Part shown: positions 51,560 to 59,824 of the stretch, piece after piece
How the letters are laid out: every line of letters begins with the position of its first letter
Position numbering within the stretch: the stretch's first letter is position 1
NCBI RefSeq assembly: GCF_017307495.1
Contig: NZ_JAFKHE010000014.1
Location: forward strand, 1 to 64,000
Direction of reading: 5' to 3'
Source of the DNA: Devosia sp.
GTDB lineage: Bacteria; Pseudomonadota; Alphaproteobacteria; Rhizobiales; Devosiaceae
DNA: 64,000 nucleotides
The notes under the pieces: generated by a model
Seen by the model: the letters and a program-made list of their open reading frames with translations, nothing else
Told to the model about the DNA's origin: nothing
The model's database searches: none
Program-made: the position numbers and the translations under genes

Positions 51560-53029
51560 CTATTCGACGGTGACGATCTTGTAGCGCTGACCGGTGATCA
51601 GCGTGTCGCCGGGATAGAGATTGTTGAGGATGTAGAACAGGTCCGTGCCGCGGCCGAGCCCGCTCATCCGGCGGGCCAGCGAGTCGGCCGTGTCGAGCGG
51701 CCCGGCGGTGACGCTGCGCACCACCAGCTGCTTGACCAGCGCCAGATCCTTGGCCGTCGCCGCGCGGAAGCTCCTGAGCGTCGCCTCCGCCGCCTTGGCG
51801 AAGCCGGCATTGTCGAAGCGCGAGGCGAAGATGAAGCGGTACACCCGGCCCTCGTGGCGCACCACCGCGACGCGGAAGTTCCACTGCGGCGTCACCGCCG
51901 TGCCGGTCGCCATGTCGTAGCCATTGGCGCTCTCGCGCCGGACGGTCTGCGGCTGCAGCCCGGCGATCCAGCCCGACTTGAGATAGTCCTCCAGCCCCAT
52001 GGTGGCCGGCACCTCGGCGCTGTCGAAGCGCACCGCCTCGCCCTCGCCGGCAACGCCCACCACGGCGCCCTTCGAGATCTGCAGGGTATAGGTCTGCGGC
52101 ACCTCGAAGGTGAACTTCAGCGTCGGGTTGATGTAGCGGCGCCCCGAGATGGCGCCCTGCGCCGGGCTGTCGCCGAAGGCCAGCCCCTCGATGCCGGCCA
52201 TGTAGCCCTCGCGATCGGTCTCGCCCAGGCCCGGGGCACCGAAGAAGGAGCGCGCCGTCTCGATCGCCTTCTGGATGCGGTCGGGCGTCGAGGGATGCGA
52301 GGACAGGAAATCCCCCTCCTGGTCGGCATCGCCCTGCGAGAAATGCGCGAACCGGCCCATGGCGCCGAGGAACCGGGCTGCCGCGTGCGGATCGTAGCCG
52401 GCCCGTCCCGACGTCAGGATGCCCTCCTTGTCGGCCGCCAGCTCCTGCTGCTGGCTGAAGGCGGCCAGCGACATCTTGGAGCGGTTGGAGGCCTGGTCCG
52501 TCGCGGTGTCGGCGCCGAACACACCCGAGATCACCTTGTCGACGATCTCGTCGGTCTTGGCCCGGTTGGTGCGGGCCCGTGCGTGCTTGAGCGTGACGTG
52601 CGCGATCTCGTGCGCCAGCACCGCCGCGATCTCGGAAGTGTCGGAGGCAAGCGCGAGGATGCCGCGCGTGACGTAGACATAGCCGCCCGGCAGGGCGAAG
52701 GCGTTGACCTCGGCGGTATCGAGGATGGTGACGGTGAACTTCTGGTTGGGTTGATCCGCAGCCGCCAGCAGCCGCCCGACGATGCGGGCGATCATGATCT
52801 CGGCCTGGCGGTCCGAATAGATGCCGCCATAGGAGGCGACGATGCGCGGGTGCTCGCGCGCCCCGATCGCATCCTCCTCCGGGTCGTCCGAGGGCGCCTG
52901 GGCGATCGGAATGGTGTCGGCCGGATGGCTGGGGGCGACGCCGGGCAGGCTCGAACAGGCCGCGAGCAGCACCATGAGGGCTGCAGCCAAGAGGGCGGCG
53001 AGCGCCTTGATCCCGGATGCCATGCTCAT
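51560..53029 (-). CDS. M48-family metalloprotease lipoprotein (BepA-like) with C-terminal LysM-like end
   Basis: 489 aa from ATG 53029, overlapping the nuclease stop (ATGA). The lipobox LLAAC places the modified Cys at 25. The zinc site is H140-E-I-A-H144 with a downstream Glu in QQELAADKEG. VNAFALPGGYVYVTRGIL and SSHPSTPDRI are typical of BepA/LoiP. After the protease domain a beta-rich region (about 300-430) and a last segment LFYILNNLYPGDTLITGQRYKIV, like half a LysM motif, follow. Such proteases handle misfolded outer-membrane proteins in the periplasm. Confidence 0.9.
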   Translation of the reverse strand: MSMASGIKALAALLAAALMVLLAACSSLPGVAPSHPADTIPIAQAPSDDPEEDAIGAREHPRIVASYGGIYSDRQAEIMIARIVGRLLAAADQPNQKFTVTILDTAEVNAFALPGGYVYVTRGILALASDTSEIAAVLAHEIAHVTLKHARARTNRAKTDEIVDKVISGVFGADTATDQASNRSKMSLAAFSQQQELAADKEGILTSGRAGYDPHAAARFLGAMGRFAHFSQGDADQEGDFLSSHPSTPDRIQKAIETARSFFGAPGLGETDREGYMAGIEGLAFGDSPAQGAISGRRYINPTLKFTFEVPQTYTLQISKGAVVGVAGEGEAVRFDSAEVPATMGLEDYLKSGWIAGLQPQTVRRESANGYDMATGTAVTPQWNFRVAVVRHEGRVYRFIFASRFDNAGFAKAAEATLRSFRAATAKDLALVKQLVVRSVTAGPLDTADSLARRMSGLGRGTDLFYILNNLYPGDTLITGQRYKIVTVE

Positions 53030-53868
53030 GGAGCGCGCAAAACCTCTATCTGCTCGGGATGGGTGATCTCGACCCGAGGGCCGTCGATCTCGTCCATCCA
53101 GCCTCTGATCCGCACCAGGGCGCCTTCGAGCTGTTCCGCATCGTATCCGTCGCGCGCGAACAGGCCGAGCGCCGCCCTGTCGATCACGGCGGTGAAGTCC
53201 TGTTTCCACGATCGGCCGAAATTGAGGTAGACGCGCCCCTGGGCCCTGTCGGCCTTGAGCACGCGACCCTCCACCAGCTCGTAGTAGCCCGGGCGCCCGG
53301 CAAAATCATCCGGCCGGTCCGCCCGCCGCACGAGATAGTAGGGATCGGCCCAGATGCCAAGCTTGTTGAGGCGGGCCTGTGTCTCGGCGGCCAGCAACTG
53401 TGGCACGCATGCACGATTGTCCGGGAACGAGTAGACCCGGGCCCAGCCGGCGGCGATCATCTGCTGCTGCACCCAGGTCTCGGGTTGGTCGGTGAGGAAC
53501 ACCTGGCCGAGCGTCCGGCCATGCCGGTCGGTGCGCGCGCCGCCATGGCGCACGCGCACCTGCTTGCCGAGCACGAGCCTTTCGAGGGCGATCCGCGCCT
53601 CGTCGGCCAGGGGCCAGGCCGAAAAGCCCTCGCGCCCGAGGGCGAGCTTGGGCGCCTGCGTCCCGATCAGGCGCACGACCATCCCCGTGTCGAGAACCAC
53701 GGTATCGCCGTCGCGCACCGAGGCGACGACGCCCCGGGGGCCGTCGACCAGCCCGTCGCAGGCCGCTGACGCGCTCACCGGCATGGCGGCGACCACTGCG
53801 GCCATGGCAATGCTGACCAGTTCCCGAGCAAGCAAGTTCCGCCCCCTTCGACATGACCGAAACTGCAC
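53026..53868 (-). CDS. Secreted thermonuclease-family (SNase-like) protein
   Basis: 280 aa. A signal region of about 35 residues (LVSIAMAAVVAAMPVSASA) precedes the SNase fold: VASVRDGDTVVLDTGMVVRLIGTQAPKL, then RTDRHGRTLGQVFLTD, WVQQQMIAAGWARVYSFPDNRACVPQLLAAETQAR and GIWADPYY. The catalytic Arg/Asp/Glu triad of staphylococcal nuclease is only partly kept (GIDAPE is here GTQAPK), so activity is doubtful. A second beta domain follows (YELVEGRVLKADRAQGRVYLNFG), as in OB-fold additions. It is coupled to the M48 protease gene. Confidence 0.85.
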   Translation of the reverse strand: MQFRSCRRGRNLLARELVSIAMAAVVAAMPVSASAACDGLVDGPRGVVASVRDGDTVVLDTGMVVRLIGTQAPKLALGREGFSAWPLADEARIALERLVLGKQVRVRHGGARTDRHGRTLGQVFLTDQPETWVQQQMIAAGWARVYSFPDNRACVPQLLAAETQARLNKLGIWADPYYLVRRADRPDDFAGRPGYYELVEGRVLKADRAQGRVYLNFGRSWKQDFTAVIDRAALGLFARDGYDAEQLEGALVRIRGWMDEIDGPRVEITHPEQIEVLRAP

Positions 53869-53972
53869 GAAATTGCGGCGAAATTCTTCCCTTTCCGGTC
53901 ATGCGCGATCAATGTTGCACGCGCGGCCGGACGCAATAGGATCACCACTAGTCCACAGCCGGGCCCGCCGCG

Positions 53973-54695
53973 ATGCTCGCCGAACTCCGTGTCCATGCCG
54001 CGAGCCGCCGCGATACGCCGCCCCGGTTCCGGCCCTACCTTGCCGAGGCGGTCCGCTACTGGTCGACCGGCCTGCGGCAGAGCCGGGCCTGGGCGCCGCA
54101 CCTTGCCAATGCACGCGGACTGATCGACACCGGCATCGACGATTTCCCGGTCCGCCGGACCGTCGTCGTGCTCGGCGCCGGGCCGCTGTTCGAGCTGCCG
54201 CTCGAATCGCTGGCCCGCACCTTTGCCCGGGTGGTGCTGGTCGACCGCGCCCATCTTTCCGCCATCCGCCCGCGTCTCGCCCGCTACGGCAATATCGAGC
54301 GCCAGTGGCGCGACCTGTCGCCGGCCACCAGCGTTGACCCGCTCGCCTTCCTCGCCGGCATCGCCGACCTCGACTGGGTGATCTCGGCCAACCTGCTGGG
54401 CAGCATGGCGCTCGCCGCGCCGGCTGGGCAGCATCGACAAGTCATCGAGGATCACCTGGCAGCGCTCGCCGCTCTGCCCTGCCCGGCAACGCTGATCACC
54501 GACCTGGACTACCGCGTCTTCAACCGGCATGGGGTGGTCCTCGACAGTGCCGACCTGATGCATGGGCGCTTCATGCCGCGCTCCGGGCTGCGCTGGAAGT
54601 GGGAGGCGGCGCCGTTCGGCGCGGACCAGCGGCACACGCGGCGGGTCCATTCGGTCGCCGCATGGCCGGATTGGCGCGAGGCCGATTTCGGCTAG
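53973..54695 (+). CDS. Hypothetical protein with methyltransferase-like Rossmann start
   Basis: 240 aa. TVVVLGAGPLFELPLESLARTFARVVLVDRAHL has the glycine-rich loop and acidic strand end of class I SAM-dependent methyltransferases. DLDWVISANLLGSMAL and ATLITDLDYRVF could be later motifs. A basic, Trp-containing N-terminal helix region precedes. I do not recognise a named family, and the target is unknown. It is convergent with the OsmC gene (4-bp overlap). Confidence 0.7.
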   Translation: MLAELRVHAASRRDTPPRFRPYLAEAVRYWSTGLRQSRAWAPHLANARGLIDTGIDDFPVRRTVVVLGAGPLFELPLESLARTFARVVLVDRAHLSAIRPRLARYGNIERQWRDLSPATSVDPLAFLAGIADLDWVISANLLGSMALAAPAGQHRQVIEDHLAALAALPCPATLITDLDYRVFNRHGVVLDSADLMHGRFMPRSGLRWKWEAAPFGADQRHTRRVHSVAAWPDWREADFG

Positions 54696-55117
54696 ACCAG
54701 CCGTGCCTCGAGGCTGACCTTGATGGCCCCGAGCGCACGGGAGACCGGGCATTCTGCCTTGGCCTTCTGCGCCAGCTCGGTGAACCTGGCCGCATCGATG
54801 CCCGGCACCTTGCCCTCCAGCACCAGCGCGCTGCCGGTGATGCCGGTGCCCGGGATCAACTCGACATTGGCGGTGACGGCAAGACTGTCGGCGGGCGTGC
54901 CGTTCTCGGTGAGGTAGGCGCTGAGCTGCATGGCAAAGCACGCCGAATGGGCGGCGGCGATCAGTTCCTCCGGATTGGTGCCCGAGCGGCCTTCCTCGTC
55001 GATGAAGCGGCCCTTGTGCGTGTAGGGTAGCCCGGCAAAGGCCCCGCTCTGCACATCGAGCACCCCGCCGCCCTCGCGCAGCGTCCCCTTCCACACCGCG
55101 GTCGCATGTCTCTTCAT
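54692..55117 (-). CDS. OsmC-family organic hydroperoxide reductase
   Basis: 141 aa from ATG 55117, with AGGAG upstream; the longer frame is non-coding. The two redox Cys are in AAHSACFAMQLS and KAECPVSRAL. GTNPEELIAAAHSACFAM is the usual OsmC signature. Members reduce organic hydroperoxides in the cytoplasm. It is monocistronic. Confidence 0.93.
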   Translation of the reverse strand: MKRHATAVWKGTLREGGGVLDVQSGAFAGLPYTHKGRFIDEEGRSGTNPEELIAAAHSACFAMQLSAYLTENGTPADSLAVTANVELIPGTGITGSALVLEGKVPGIDAARFTELAQKAKAECPVSRALGAIKVSLEARLV

Positions 55118-55290
55118 CCGGGCTCTCCTCTCCTGATTGTACGGGCGCGACCCTAGCAAGCGGCGGCGGGGGACAAAAGTTCCCGCCGTTGCGCGGCCGT
55201 GACGCGCGTCGATCGAAGCAGCCCGGTGCGACACGCGATGGACTTGCGTCATCCGCCGCCAGCGTTTAGCAGCGCATCGAGGGAGGGGCC

Positions 55291-55677
55291 ATGAGCTCTC
55301 GATCGCGCAGCCTTGTCCGGGAGACAGGCACCGCACTGGCGGTGCTGGCGATCTATCTGCTGACCCTGTTGCTGCCGCTGCACCAGGCCGCCGGCCTGCA
55401 GCGCGACCTCGCCAAGCTCGGTTTCGAGGCCCACCTCGAATGGTCGATCTGCGGCCCGGCCGCGGCAGGCGACAGGGGGCAACAGGACCCGACCGCCCTG
55501 AAGTGCCCGGCGGCGGGGATTGCCAAGCACGAGTTCGCGGCGATCGTCCCGACGACGCTGCACGTGCTTGCGCCTGTCGCCGTTGACGCCGTCCGCCACG
55601 CCCATGCCGACGTCGCCCACAATGCCATCCGGCCCGATCATTTCGGCCAGTCCCGGGCGCCTCCAGCCGCGGCCTGA
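55291..55677 (+). CDS. DUF2946-like small secreted or anchored protein
   Basis: 128 aa. ATG 55291 follows GGGAGGGG. One N-terminal membrane segment (GTALAVLAIYLLTLLLPLHQAAGL) leads to a short soluble part with CGP (EWSICGPAA) and CPAAG motifs and a His-rich end (RHAHADVAHNAIRPDHFG). These features are typical of the small proteins that precede copper-related genes. The PCu(A)C chaperone follows after 56 bp, so a role in copper handling is likely. Confidence 0.7.
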   Translation: MSSRSRSLVRETGTALAVLAIYLLTLLLPLHQAAGLQRDLAKLGFEAHLEWSICGPAAAGDRGQQDPTALKCPAAGIAKHEFAAIVPTTLHVLAPVAVDAVRHAHADVAHNAIRPDHFGQSRAPPAAA

Positions 55678-55733
55678 TTGCCTCGCCGGCAGCCCCGCTG
55701 CCGCTCAGACCGCTTCCCAGACTGGAGATCATC

Positions 55734-56330
55734 ATGATCCGTATCCTCGCCCACGCGGCCGCCCAGGCCATCCCCCATGCCCTCCGCCCTGCCGCCCGCC
55801 TCGCCCCGGTTCTCGCCGCGCTGCTGCTTTCGCCGCTGCCCGCCCTCGCCCACGACACCACGCACGCGGCCGCCGCCCCGACGGCCGCCATGGTCGTGAC
55901 GGCCGGCGACATCGAGATCTCGGGCGCCTTCTCCCGCGCCACCCTGCCCAAAGCCCCCGTCGCCGGCGGCTACCTGACCCTGGTCAACAAGGGCACGGCC
56001 GACGACCGGCTGGTCTCGGCCAGCTCGCCGGTCGCCGGGGTGGCGCAACTGCATGAAATGAAGATGGACGGCGACGTGATGAAGATGGGCGAGCTGGCCG
56101 ACGGCATCCCGGTCCCCGCTGGCCAGACCGTCACCCTTGCTCCTGGCGGCCTGCACATCATGCTGATGGACCTCAAGCAGGCGCTCGTCGAAGGCAGTAC
56201 CTTCCCACTGACGCTGACCTTCGAGAAGGCCGGTGCGATCACCATCGAGGTGCTGGTCGGCGGCGTCGGGGCCAGCGCGCCGGCCCACGCCATGAACCAC
56301 TCCGATGCCCCGGGCCACGAGGCCCACTGA
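55734..56330 (+). CDS. Periplasmic copper chaperone PCu(A)C
   Basis: 198 aa. GGAG lies before the ATG. The long signal peptide ends at PALAHDTTHA. The copper motif H(M)x10Mx21HxM is recognisable in LHEMKMDGDVMKMGELADG and PGGLHIMLMDLKQ. The domain starts FSRATLPKAPVAGGYLTLVNKG. A His/Met-rich tail (HAMNHSDAPGHEAH) may bind more metal. PCu(A)C delivers Cu(I) to cytochrome oxidase CuA. Confidence 0.93.
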   Translation: MIRILAHAAAQAIPHALRPAARLAPVLAALLLSPLPALAHDTTHAAAAPTAAMVVTAGDIEISGAFSRATLPKAPVAGGYLTLVNKGTADDRLVSASSPVAGVAQLHEMKMDGDVMKMGELADGIPVPAGQTVTLAPGGLHIMLMDLKQALVEGSTFPLTLTFEKAGAITIEVLVGGVGASAPAHAMNHSDAPGHEAH

Positions 56331-56470
56331 CGCGAGTAGCGCGGCCGACGCTGCGGCTCCGGGTGGCGCGCCGCGCCACCCTCGGCAGCGCCGGTCGTCC
56401 CAGCCGAACGAAGGCACCACGCGCGAACGGGTTCCCCCCGGCCCGATCATTTGCTATGTGCCGAGCGAGT

Positions 56471-56547
56471 GACCCCGTAGCTCAGCAGGATAGAGCGCAG
56501 GATTCCTAATCCTGAGGCCGCGCGTTCGAATCGCGCCGGGGTCACCA
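56471..56547 (+). tRNA. tRNA-Arg (anticodon CCT)
   Basis: The acceptor stem GACCCCG pairs with CGGGGTC. The anticodon arm CAGGA-TTCCTAA-TCCTG gives the anticodon CCT, the T-arm contains GTTCGAATC, and CCA is encoded at the 3' end. All four arms fold normally. Confidence 0.95.
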
Positions 56548-56600
56548 ACTGCATGTCTGGCACGCCGGAACCATCCGGCCATGCACGGAGTTTTCGCCCC

Positions 56601-57068
56601 ATGTCGATCCTGCCCATCGCCCGCCTCGCCGCCGTTGCGACGCTTGCCGCCGTCCTCGGCGCCTGCTCGATGGGAGGCGGCCAGGCCCTGTCGCCCGGGC
56701 TGACGGCGCCGATGAACCAGCCCGGAGCCCAGTTGAACCGGGTCGAGGCGCTGTTCCTGCTCAATGATTTCCGTCGTTCGCAGGGCGCCGCCGACGTGCG
56801 CGGCGACACCGTGCTCGATGGCACGGCCCAGACGCTCGCCGCCAATTACGCCAAGACCGGCGGCCAGCCGCTGCTGCCGCCGGGCGCGCTGGTGATGCGG
56901 CTCAGTGCCGGCTACGCCACCTTCGCCGAGGTGTTCTCGGGCTGGCGCAACGTGCCGGCCGATGCCGCGGCCCTCGTCACCCCGGGCGCCACGCGCGCCG
57001 GCCTCGGCGTCGCCTACGACCCGAACTCGGCGCATGGCGTGTACTGGGTGCTGGTGCTTGCCAACTGA
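56601..57068 (+). CDS. CAP/SCP-domain lipoprotein
   Basis: 155 aa from ATG 56601. The signal ends in the lipobox LGAC (C about 23). The rest is a short CAP domain: LNRVEALFLLNDFRRSQGAADVRGDTVLDGTAQTLAANYAKTGG, AEVFSGWRNVPADAAALVTPGATRAGLGVAYDP and YWVLVLA. The usual first His of the CAP site is not clearly present. The function of bacterial members is unknown. The TusA gene starts within its last codons. Confidence 0.85.
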   Translation: MSILPIARLAAVATLAAVLGACSMGGGQALSPGLTAPMNQPGAQLNRVEALFLLNDFRRSQGAADVRGDTVLDGTAQTLAANYAKTGGQPLLPPGALVMRLSAGYATFAEVFSGWRNVPADAAALVTPGATRAGLGVAYDPNSAHGVYWVLVLAN

Positions 57069-57285
57069 CGCAGAGACGCTCGATTGCCGCGGGCTCAAGT
57101 GCCCGCTGCCCGTGCTGAAGATGGAAAAGCGCCTGGCCGGGCTTGCCCCCGGGGCGGCGCTCATCGTGCTGGCCACCGACCCGATGGCTCGGGTCGATAT
57201 CCCGCTCTACTGCCGGCAGAACGGCCATGCCTGCGACCTCGCCCAGGACGGCGACGTGCTCCGCTTTTCGATCACCAGGGCCTGA
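57058..57285 (+). CDS. tusA: TusA-family sulfurtransferase
   Basis: 75 aa from TTG 57058, inside the end of the CAP gene; ATG 57034 would add eight residues. The TusA signature ETLDCRGLKCPLPVLKMEKRL has the active Cys. The remaining part (IVLATDPMARVDIPLYCRQNGHAC) is normal for the family. It shuttles sulfur for tRNA thiolation or molybdenum-cofactor synthesis. The start is decided by the family N-terminus, since no better codon exists. Confidence 0.9.
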   Translation: MPTDAETLDCRGLKCPLPVLKMEKRLAGLAPGAALIVLATDPMARVDIPLYCRQNGHACDLAQDGDVLRFSITRA

Positions 57286-57286
57286 G

Positions 57287-58366
57287 CTACTGCGCCGCGG
57301 CGGTGGCCAGCGTCGCCGCCGGGGCCCAGCTCGGGCGCGGGCGCGGCACCGGCACGTCATCGACCAAGACGCCCAGATCGTTCGCCGTATAGACCTTGCC
57401 GTCGATCTCGTCGGTCAGGTAGCTCGGATGGCCCTTCAGCCCCATCGGGAACGCCGCCTCGCGCTCGCTCACGTAGGCCTTGGCCTGCTTGCCGCAGATC
57501 TGGGCCCGCATGTCTACCGGCGGCACCGCAAGGTTGGTGAGCTGCACCACGTTCTGCCCCGTGCCGGTCAGCACGTTGGCGAAGCCGCGCAGGAACAGCT
57601 CGGCCGCCAGTTCGTTGCGCTCGCGCGCCGACGACCCTCCGAGGACCACCGCCAGCATGGAGCGGCCGCCGCGCTCGACCGTCGCGACGATATTGAGCCC
57701 GGAGGCGCAGACATAGCCTGTCTTCATGCCGGTGGTGCCGAGGAAGTGCTGCAGCAGCCCGTTGTTCGATTCGAGCTTGGCCTTGCCCAGCCGCACCGCC
57801 TCGGTCTCGAACATGTCCGCATATTGCGGGTAGTCGCGGCGGATGATCAACGCCAGGATCGCGAGGTCGCGCGCCGAAGTGACCTGCCCCTCCTGATGCA
57901 GCCCGCTCGGATTGACGTAGTGCGTCGCCGACATCCCCATGGCCTTGGCCATCTCGTTCATCTCGTCGACGAACCTGGGCACCGAGCCTGAAATCCCTTC
58001 GGCGATGGCGACGGCGATGTCGTTGGCCGACTTGACCACCATGATGTAGAGCGCGTCGCGCAGCGTGATCGAGGACCCGACCTTGAGGCCCGACTTGGCC
58101 GGCGCCTGGTTCCAGGCGTTCTGCGACACCTTGATGGTGTCGTCGAGGCCGATGCGTCCCTCGGCGATGGCCCGGAACGCGACATAGGCGGTCATCAGCT
58201 TGGTCAGCGAGGCCGGGTGCCAGGGCTGGCCGGCATCCTCGGCATAGAGCACCTCATAGGTCTGCGCATCGACCAGCAGCATGGGGAGCGCCCATGCCGG
58301 CGTCGTGCCGAGGCAGGCGAGTGCAACCATGAGGCTGGCGGCGATGCGCCGGCGGAACTGGGCCAA
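57287..58366 (-). CDS. D-alanyl-D-alanine carboxypeptidase (S11, DacF type)
   Basis: 359 aa from TTG 58366, seven bases after GGAGG; a GTG at 58432 is possible but has a poor site. A signal peptide (RRRIAASLMVALACLGTTPAWA) precedes the serine-type enzyme: S53-L-T-K56, S113-A-N115 and K215-T-G. A C-terminal domain follows, ending in a Pro/Arg and Ala-rich tail. It trims D-Ala from pentapeptide stems in the periplasm. The stop is one base after the TusA stop, on the opposite strand. Confidence 0.93.
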   Translation of the reverse strand: MAQFRRRIAASLMVALACLGTTPAWALPMLLVDAQTYEVLYAEDAGQPWHPASLTKLMTAYVAFRAIAEGRIGLDDTIKVSQNAWNQAPAKSGLKVGSSITLRDALYIMVVKSANDIAVAIAEGISGSVPRFVDEMNEMAKAMGMSATHYVNPSGLHQEGQVTSARDLAILALIIRRDYPQYADMFETEAVRLGKAKLESNNGLLQHFLGTTGMKTGYVCASGLNIVATVERGGRSMLAVVLGGSSARERNELAAELFLRGFANVLTGTGQNVVQLTNLAVPPVDMRAQICGKQAKAYVSEREAAFPMGLKGHPSYLTDEIDGKVYTANDLGVLVDDVPVPRPRPSWAPAATLATAAAQ

Positions 58367-58582
58367 CAAGGCGCCTCCGGATGGCAGTGGGTATCGGGGT
58401 CGGACGGTTTCTAGCAACGCACTCCGCGTCACTCAACCGCCCAGGACCGCGATCAAGGGTTTTTGAGGCCGATGGCCATCGGGGTCAAATCCGGCGGATT
58501 TCGGGCGCTGGTTCGGTGCTGCCACAGGGGCGCGCCGCGACTCAGCGGCAGCCCCCTAGTCACAAACGGTAACTGCGTCTAT

Positions 58583-58595
58583 ATTGGTAACCAAT
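58583..58595. promoter_or_regulatory. Candidate operator of the HxlR-type regulator
   Basis: ATTGGT-A-ACCAAT, a perfect 6-bp inverted repeat, 26 bp before the HxlR start and overlapping TATATT, a likely -10. GGTAAC recurs 18 bp upstream. Confidence 0.65.
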
Positions 58596-58621
58596 CACAT
58601 TTCGGCCGTTCGGAGGCACCC

Positions 58622-59038
58622 ATGAAACCCATTCCCGGCAGGAGCGAAACCTGCAACGCCATGGCGGACATCCTGAACCGCATCGGCGACAAGTGGAGCG
58701 TGATGATCGTCGGCTACCTGGGCAGGAAGACCATGCGCTTCAACGAGCTGCGCCACACCATCGGCGGCATCTCGCAGCGCATGCTGACCCTGACCCTGCG
58801 CAACCTCGAGCGCGACGGCCTCGTCACCCGCACCGTCTATCCCGAGATTCCGCCGCGCGTCGAATACCAGCTGACCGAGCTTGGCCGCAGCCTCGAGCAG
58901 CCGATCAGCGCGCTCTGGGCCTGGGCCGAGGAACACCAGGGCGAAGTGCAGCGCGCTCGCATCGAGTATGACCGCGAGCACGCCGACGCCGAAGAGCAGC
59001 ATCCGCCCGAGCGGCGCTATGCCGGCGCGGTGCGGTGA
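58622..59038 (+). CDS. HxlR-family transcriptional regulator
   Basis: 138 aa from ATG 58622. The HxlR winged helix has C-containing start SETCNAMADILNRIGDKWSVMIVGYL, MRFNELRHTIGGISQRMLTLTLRNLERDGLVTR and VEYQLTELGRSLEQPISALWAW. The Cys may be redox-sensitive as in HypR or QorR. A palindromic operator lies upstream. The stop overlaps the start of an AAC(3)-family gene (GTGA), so they are cotranscribed and the regulator should control that gene as well. Confidence 0.92.
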   Translation: MKPIPGRSETCNAMADILNRIGDKWSVMIVGYLGRKTMRFNELRHTIGGISQRMLTLTLRNLERDGLVTRTVYPEIPPRVEYQLTELGRSLEQPISALWAWAEEHQGEVQRARIEYDREHADAEEQHPPERRYAGAVR

Positions 59039-59814
59039 GCGGGGCCGCTACCCGCAGTTCGCTCGCCTCTGACCTCGCCGCCATCGGCCTTGCGGCCGGC
59101 GACGCCGTGCTGGTGCACGCCGCGCTCCGCCGGGTCGGCCCGATCGTCGGCGGTCCGGACGTGATCGTCGACGCGCTCGTCGACGTGCTCGGCCCGGACG
59201 GCACGATCCTGGGCTACTGCGACTGGCAGCTGGCGGACGAGGTCCGCGACGACCCTGCCATGCGCGAGCATATCCCGGCCTTCGATCCGCACCGTTCGCG
59301 CGCGACGCGCGAAAATGGCTTCTGGCCCGAACTGTTGCGCACGACCCCCGGGGCGCGCCGCAGCGCCAACCCCGGCGCCTCGATGGCGGCGCTCGGCGGC
59401 CGGGCCGACTGGTTCACCGCCGACCACGCCATGGACTATGGCTATGGCCGGCAATCGCCGCTCGGCAAGCTGGTCGAAGCCGGCGGCAAGGTGCTGATGC
59501 TGGGCGCGCCGCTCGATGCCATGACGCTGCTGCACCATGCCGAGCACGTCGCCGATTTCCCCAACAAGCGCATCAAGCGCTACGAGACGCCCATCCTCGT
59601 CGACGGCCGCAAGGTCTGGCGCTGGTTCGAGGAGTTCGACACCTCGGATCCGCCCGACGGCCTGCCGGACGACTACTTCGCGACGATCGTCGAGGCGTTC
59701 CTCGCCACCGGAAAGGGCCAGCGCGGCACCATCGGCGCCGCGCCGTCCGTCCTCGTTCCGGCCCCGGACATCGTCGCGTTCGGAGTCAGGTGGCTGGAGC
59801 AGGAACTGGGGTGA
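59035..59814 (+). CDS. Aminoglycoside N(3)-acetyltransferase-family protein
   Basis: 259 aa from GTG 59035. Characteristic AAC(3) segments: AGDAVLVHAALRRVGPIVGGPDVIVDAL, LLRTTPGARRSANPGASMAALGGRADWFT, PLGKLVEAGGKVLMLGAPLDAMTLLHHAEHVA. The His in LLHHAEH corresponds to the catalytic general base of the family. Members use acetyl-CoA to acetylate aminoglycosides, but many chromosomal homologs have unknown substrates. It is translationally coupled to an HxlR regulator and convergent with a MATE exporter gene. Confidence 0.9.
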   Translation: MSGAATRSSLASDLAAIGLAAGDAVLVHAALRRVGPIVGGPDVIVDALVDVLGPDGTILGYCDWQLADEVRDDPAMREHIPAFDPHRSRATRENGFWPELLRTTPGARRSANPGASMAALGGRADWFTADHAMDYGYGRQSPLGKLVEAGGKVLMLGAPLDAMTLLHHAEHVADFPNKRIKRYETPILVDGRKVWRWFEEFDTSDPPDGLPDDYFATIVEAFLATGKGQRGTIGAAPSVLVPAPDIVAFGVRWLEQELG

Positions 59815-59824
59815 GGCGCAGTGC

